In this document: piece by piece, positions 62,193-64,000 of the stretch
Position numbering within the stretch: the first letter of the stretch is position 1
Layout: each line of letters opens with the position of its first letter
Source of the DNA: an uncultured Acidobacteriia bacterium
GTDB lineage: Bacteria; Acidobacteriota; Terriglobia; Bryobacterales; Bryobacteraceae
Direction of reading: 5' to 3'
DNA length: 64,000 nucleotides
Assembly: GCA_903881085.1 (NCBI GenBank)
Contig: CAIRSA010000352.1
Span: forward strand, 21,534 to 85,533
Notes under the pieces: generated by a model
Database searches by the model: none
The model's input: only the letters and a program-made list of their open reading frames with translations
What the model was told of the DNA's origin: nothing
Position numbers and translations under genes: made by a program

Positions 62193-63094
62193 TTGCTTCC
62201 TTTCCAATTCGCCAGCGGCGAAAAGAACGAATAGAACAGCTTCAACAAAGCGTCGCGATCCATGTGCCGGGCGAACCCCGGTGCAAACTCGCCGCCATCG
62301 GCCACGACGCACGCGCCGCCTTCGCGGGGTGTTGCGATCCACTCATGTACGGCCGTAGTGAGGCGCGCCGATTCCTCTTTCATCCAATCGGCGGCTTCGG
62401 CGCCGGTGATGAGCCCATCGAGCGAGCCCTCCACTTCATCGCCTTCAAACAGCCAGCCCGCGCCGTAAGGATCGGCCATAATCTTTGCCGGCTCCGCGCG
62501 CAGGTAGTAGTTCGGCGAGCTGATGTGGATGCGGTTGGGGAACATCATCTGCCAGTCGATGCCGTTCACGGTCAGCACGGCGGCTGGCCGAGCCACGCCA
62601 TTCGAACTCATGAAGGAAACTCGGTCGGCCGCACCCAGCGCCTTCGCCAGCAGAGAGTCGACACCGATGTGGCAGTTGCCTTCCAATGTGCGGTCAATCC
62701 ACATATGATTTGGCGAGTAGTAGAGATGCGCGGGCGCTGCGGGTTCGGCCTCCGCATCCATCGCGACAGGCTGCGACATGCCCAGATACAGGCTGCAATA
62801 GCGGTAGCCATCGTTGCCGCAGCGTGAAAGTACCGACTCGCTGTAGGGGATCAGTTTGGTGACCGGAGATGCCGCGCAATACTGCATGGCCGACTCTTCC
62901 AGAAACGGGCAGCTCGCGGCCGCTGATTCATTGTGCGAATGTTGCTGAAATAGTTCGCACCCGGGGAACTCAGGTGAAGAGCATCGGCCTTGTCCCGACT
63001 GCCCCTGGTGTTGCACAATCATCTTCCGGAATGCCGATGCCTGGCAGTGGAGGACGTTTGTTTCCATGAAAAATGGGCATTTCATTGCGTTCAC
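62189..63094 (-). CDS. Cys-repeat protein with degenerate GcvH-like domain
   Basis: 301 residues (GTG 63094; ATG 63085 is an alternative). The first 105 residues are two tandem copies of C-x10-C-x18/20-C-x7-C, each opening CPF and containing C-x-A-S, eight cysteines in all, apt for Fe-S or zinc. Residues about 122-215 resemble GcvH (YYSPNHMWIDRTLEG, DPYGAGWLFEGD) but have no Lys at the lipoyl position (VNGIDWQMMFP). A helical tail follows. No signal peptide, so cytoplasmic. Second gene of the respiratory operon; it and the last gene share this odd domain and flank the complex subunits. Confidence 0.82.
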   Translation of the reverse strand: MNAMKCPFFMETNVLHCQASAFRKMIVQHQGQSGQGRCSSPEFPGCELFQQHSHNESAAASCPFLEESAMQYCAASPVTKLIPYSESVLSRCGNDGYRYCSLYLGMSQPVAMDAEAEPAAPAHLYYSPNHMWIDRTLEGNCHIGVDSLLAKALGAADRVSFMSSNGVARPAAVLTVNGIDWQMMFPNRIHISSPNYYLRAEPAKIMADPYGAGWLFEGDEVEGSLDGLITGAEAADWMKEESARLTTAVHEWIATPREGGACVVADGGEFAPGFARHMDRDALLKLFYSFFSPLANWKGSK

Positions 63095-63106
63095 CCGCTC
63101 TTCCGG

Positions 63107-63346
63107 CTACTTCTTCTCTTCTGGTTTCGAGTCGTCTACCGGCTCGCCGCCATCGGCCATGGTGACACCAAGGCCTGGCACATTCAGCATGTGATAGTCT
63201 TCTGCTTTCTGCGTGCCGAAGAATCCGAACTGCATCAGAATGCCTTTCAAAATCACGCCACCGCAGATGATGGTGACAAACCCCAAAGCTACGTTCGTCA
63301 AGTTCAACCAAAGGGTCTGACTGTCGCTCCAATTCATTTCAAACAT
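63107..63346 (-). CDS. small single-pass membrane protein, first gene of the respiratory operon
   Basis: 79 residues. One membrane helix (about 14-40, LTNVALGFVTIICGGVILKG) and a charged C-terminal tail with acidic then basic residues. ATG at 63346 has GGAGG 5-6 nt upstream. It is probably an accessory or assembly subunit of the Qrc/ACIII-like complex. I do not recognise a named family. A sigma-54-type promoter stands 22 nt upstream. Confidence 0.8.
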   Translation of the reverse strand: MFEMNWSDSQTLWLNLTNVALGFVTIICGGVILKGILMQFGFFGTQKAEDYHMLNVPGLGVTMADGGEPVDDSKPEEKK

Positions 63347-63367
63347 ATAAGCCTCCGCAATGGGAGA

Positions 63368-63383
63368 TGCAGGTTGGGGGCCA
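63368..63383 (-). promoter_or_regulatory. putative sigma-54 promoter of the respiratory operon
   Basis: On the minus strand TGGCCCCCAACCTGCA has the invariant GG and GC with exactly 10 nt between them, and matches TGGC and TGCA of the -24/-12 consensus. Transcription would start near 63357, just before the GGAGG ribosome-binding site of the 79-residue gene. Consensus A5, G7 and T12 are not matched. Confidence 0.6.
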
Positions 63384-63439
63384 ATCAGGTTGCGCTTATC
63401 GATTCAAACACTTATAAAAAGGGGTGTTCAGCGGGTGCT

Positions 63440-63469
63440 GGATTTCCCTACGCGGCAGTCTGGAAATCC
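63440..63469. promoter_or_regulatory. candidate upstream activator dyad
   Basis: GGATTTCC (63440-63447) and GGAAATCC (63462-63469) are perfect inverted arms with a 14-nt spacer, centred about 78 bp above the sigma-54 match. This is suitable for a Fis-HTH activator such as the response regulator at 55230-56600. An adjacent CCGTCGACGG palindrome (63468-63477) may instead belong to a terminator. Confidence 0.4.
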
Positions 63470-63508
63470 GTCGACGGAACCGAAACCGTCACGGCGTAGC
63501 GGTTTTCT

Positions 63509-63894
63509 CTATTTAGCGATTCGTTGGAAGCCCACTCGGACTTCAATCCGAGCATCCCCAAACTCAACGGCCTTGCGAACGATGAGCGAGCCATCGTTGC
63601 CCTCCTTGGCGATGAACAGTCCCTGCGGTTCTGCCAGCGCCCATCCGGAAGGCGCGCGCAAGAACAGGCTCCCGCGGTCCCCCTTGGGGCGCGTGGCCCG
63701 GATCACAAGCGTAGACGATGCCTGGTCCCAGCGGCAGTCTTCGATCTCCGCCGCGCCTTGCCGAACTTGCTGATCGGTCGAAACAAGCCAAGGATGGTTG
63801 CGCGCGGTCTCGTTGAAATTGAAGACGGCCAGCAGATCCCAATTCCCCCAACTCTTCCGGGGGTGCGCGACATAAAAGTTGGGATCAAGCAGCG
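63509..63894 (-). pseudogene. C-terminal remnant of a disrupted gene beside an IS end
   Basis: About 125 residues remain open (NFYVAHPRKSWGNWDLLAVF, LFLRAPSGWALAEPQGLF), ending at 63509. No good start codon exists; the frame runs up to a TAG inside the adjacent transposase sequence. The fragment looks like the C-terminal beta-domain of a larger, possibly carbohydrate-active protein, but that is a guess. Insertion of the ISKra4-like element most simply explains the missing N-terminus. The exact junction between 63840 and 63895 cannot be fixed. Confidence 0.5.
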
Positions 63895-64000
63895 CGCCGG
63901 TCAACCCAGTAATCCTCGAAACGGTTATTAAGGGTTGTGCAGCGAAGGGCTATGATAGCGTTGGCCCCGCGCAGCGTCCAGAACATGCCTGAGCGTTTGA
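63895..64000 (-). mobile_element. 3' end of an ISKra4-like transposase gene
   Basis: Reading leftward from the window edge, the frame ends with SGMFWTLRGANAIIALR and then FEDYWVDRRAA before TGA at 63895-63897. This is the characteristic C-terminus of ISKra4-family transposases (GMFW...GANAIIALR...FEDYW). The rest of the element lies outside the window. No terminal inverted repeat can be assigned. Confidence 0.72.

Overview
The window looks like chromosome from an Acidobacteriota bacterium, most likely of the Solibacter/Bryobacter type. The signs are four very large Oar-like TonB-dependent receptors with an N-terminal carboxypeptidase-regulatory-like domain, an Acidobacteria/Planctomycetes-type ECF sigma factor beside a TPR-carrying Ser/Thr kinase, a DUF2277 gene, a PEP-CTERM protein, moderately high GC, and many extragenic palindromes. 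The assignment is inferred from gene content only. About 57 protein genes or fragments and one tRNA-Ser (GCU) can be supported. There is no rRNA, CRISPR array or prophage. Mobile DNA is limited to the 3' end of an ISKra4-like transposase at the right edge and a possible IS21-type end remnant near 23.8 kb.

Layout. 1-10 kb (minus): a sugar-utilisation block of two Oar-like receptors, a secreted xylose-isomerase-like TIM-barrel protein and two translationally coupled Gfo/Idh/MocA dehydrogenases. 10-19.6 kb: metF, a DUF433/DUF5615 toxin-antitoxin pair, a divergent Lrp regulator and EamA exporter, homoserine dehydrogenase with an exported methyltransferase, a GT39-type membrane glycosyltransferase and a nucleotidyltransferase-GT2 fusion. 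19.6-28.3 kb: a third receptor, the tRNA, a cytochrome c convergent with a fourth receptor that has a lipobox, and a LytTR response regulator. 28.3-36 kb: divergent UDP-xylose synthase and UDP-glucose dehydrogenase, a PHP phosphoesterase, an OlsF-like bifunctional acyltransferase, and a dehydrogenase-isomerase-SRPBCC operon.

36-41 kb holds the most unusual accessory module. Two paralogous genes for very small repeat peptides (motif KAGGL-x2-NHNQ, 20-residue period) lie on the minus strand, one divergent from an ECF sigma gene and one downstream of the Ser/Thr kinase gene. Each has the same conserved 57-nt upstream block at the same distance. I recognise no described family for them.

41-52.6 kb is mixed: alpha/beta hydrolase, DUF2277, GH29 alpha-L-fucosidase, a membrane protein, methyltransferase/HAD pair, PEP-CTERM protein, and an operon of quinone oxidoreductase, Xaa-Pro peptidase, accB and accC. 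53-63.4 kb is a coherent respiratory and regulatory unit. A histidine kinase with two c-type haem motifs in its periplasmic sensor, an archaemetzincin and a sigma-54-dependent response regulator form one operon. They face an oppositely oriented seven-gene operon for a Qrc/ACIII-like menaquinone-cytochrome c oxidoreductase (NrfD-type membrane subunit, 4Fe-4S subunit, molybdopterin-type subunit, pentahaem cytochrome) flanked by two GcvH-like proteins that lack the lipoyl lysine. A GG-N10-GC sigma-54 promoter match stands just before its first gene, so the two operons are probably regulator and target. The right edge is an IS-damaged gene.
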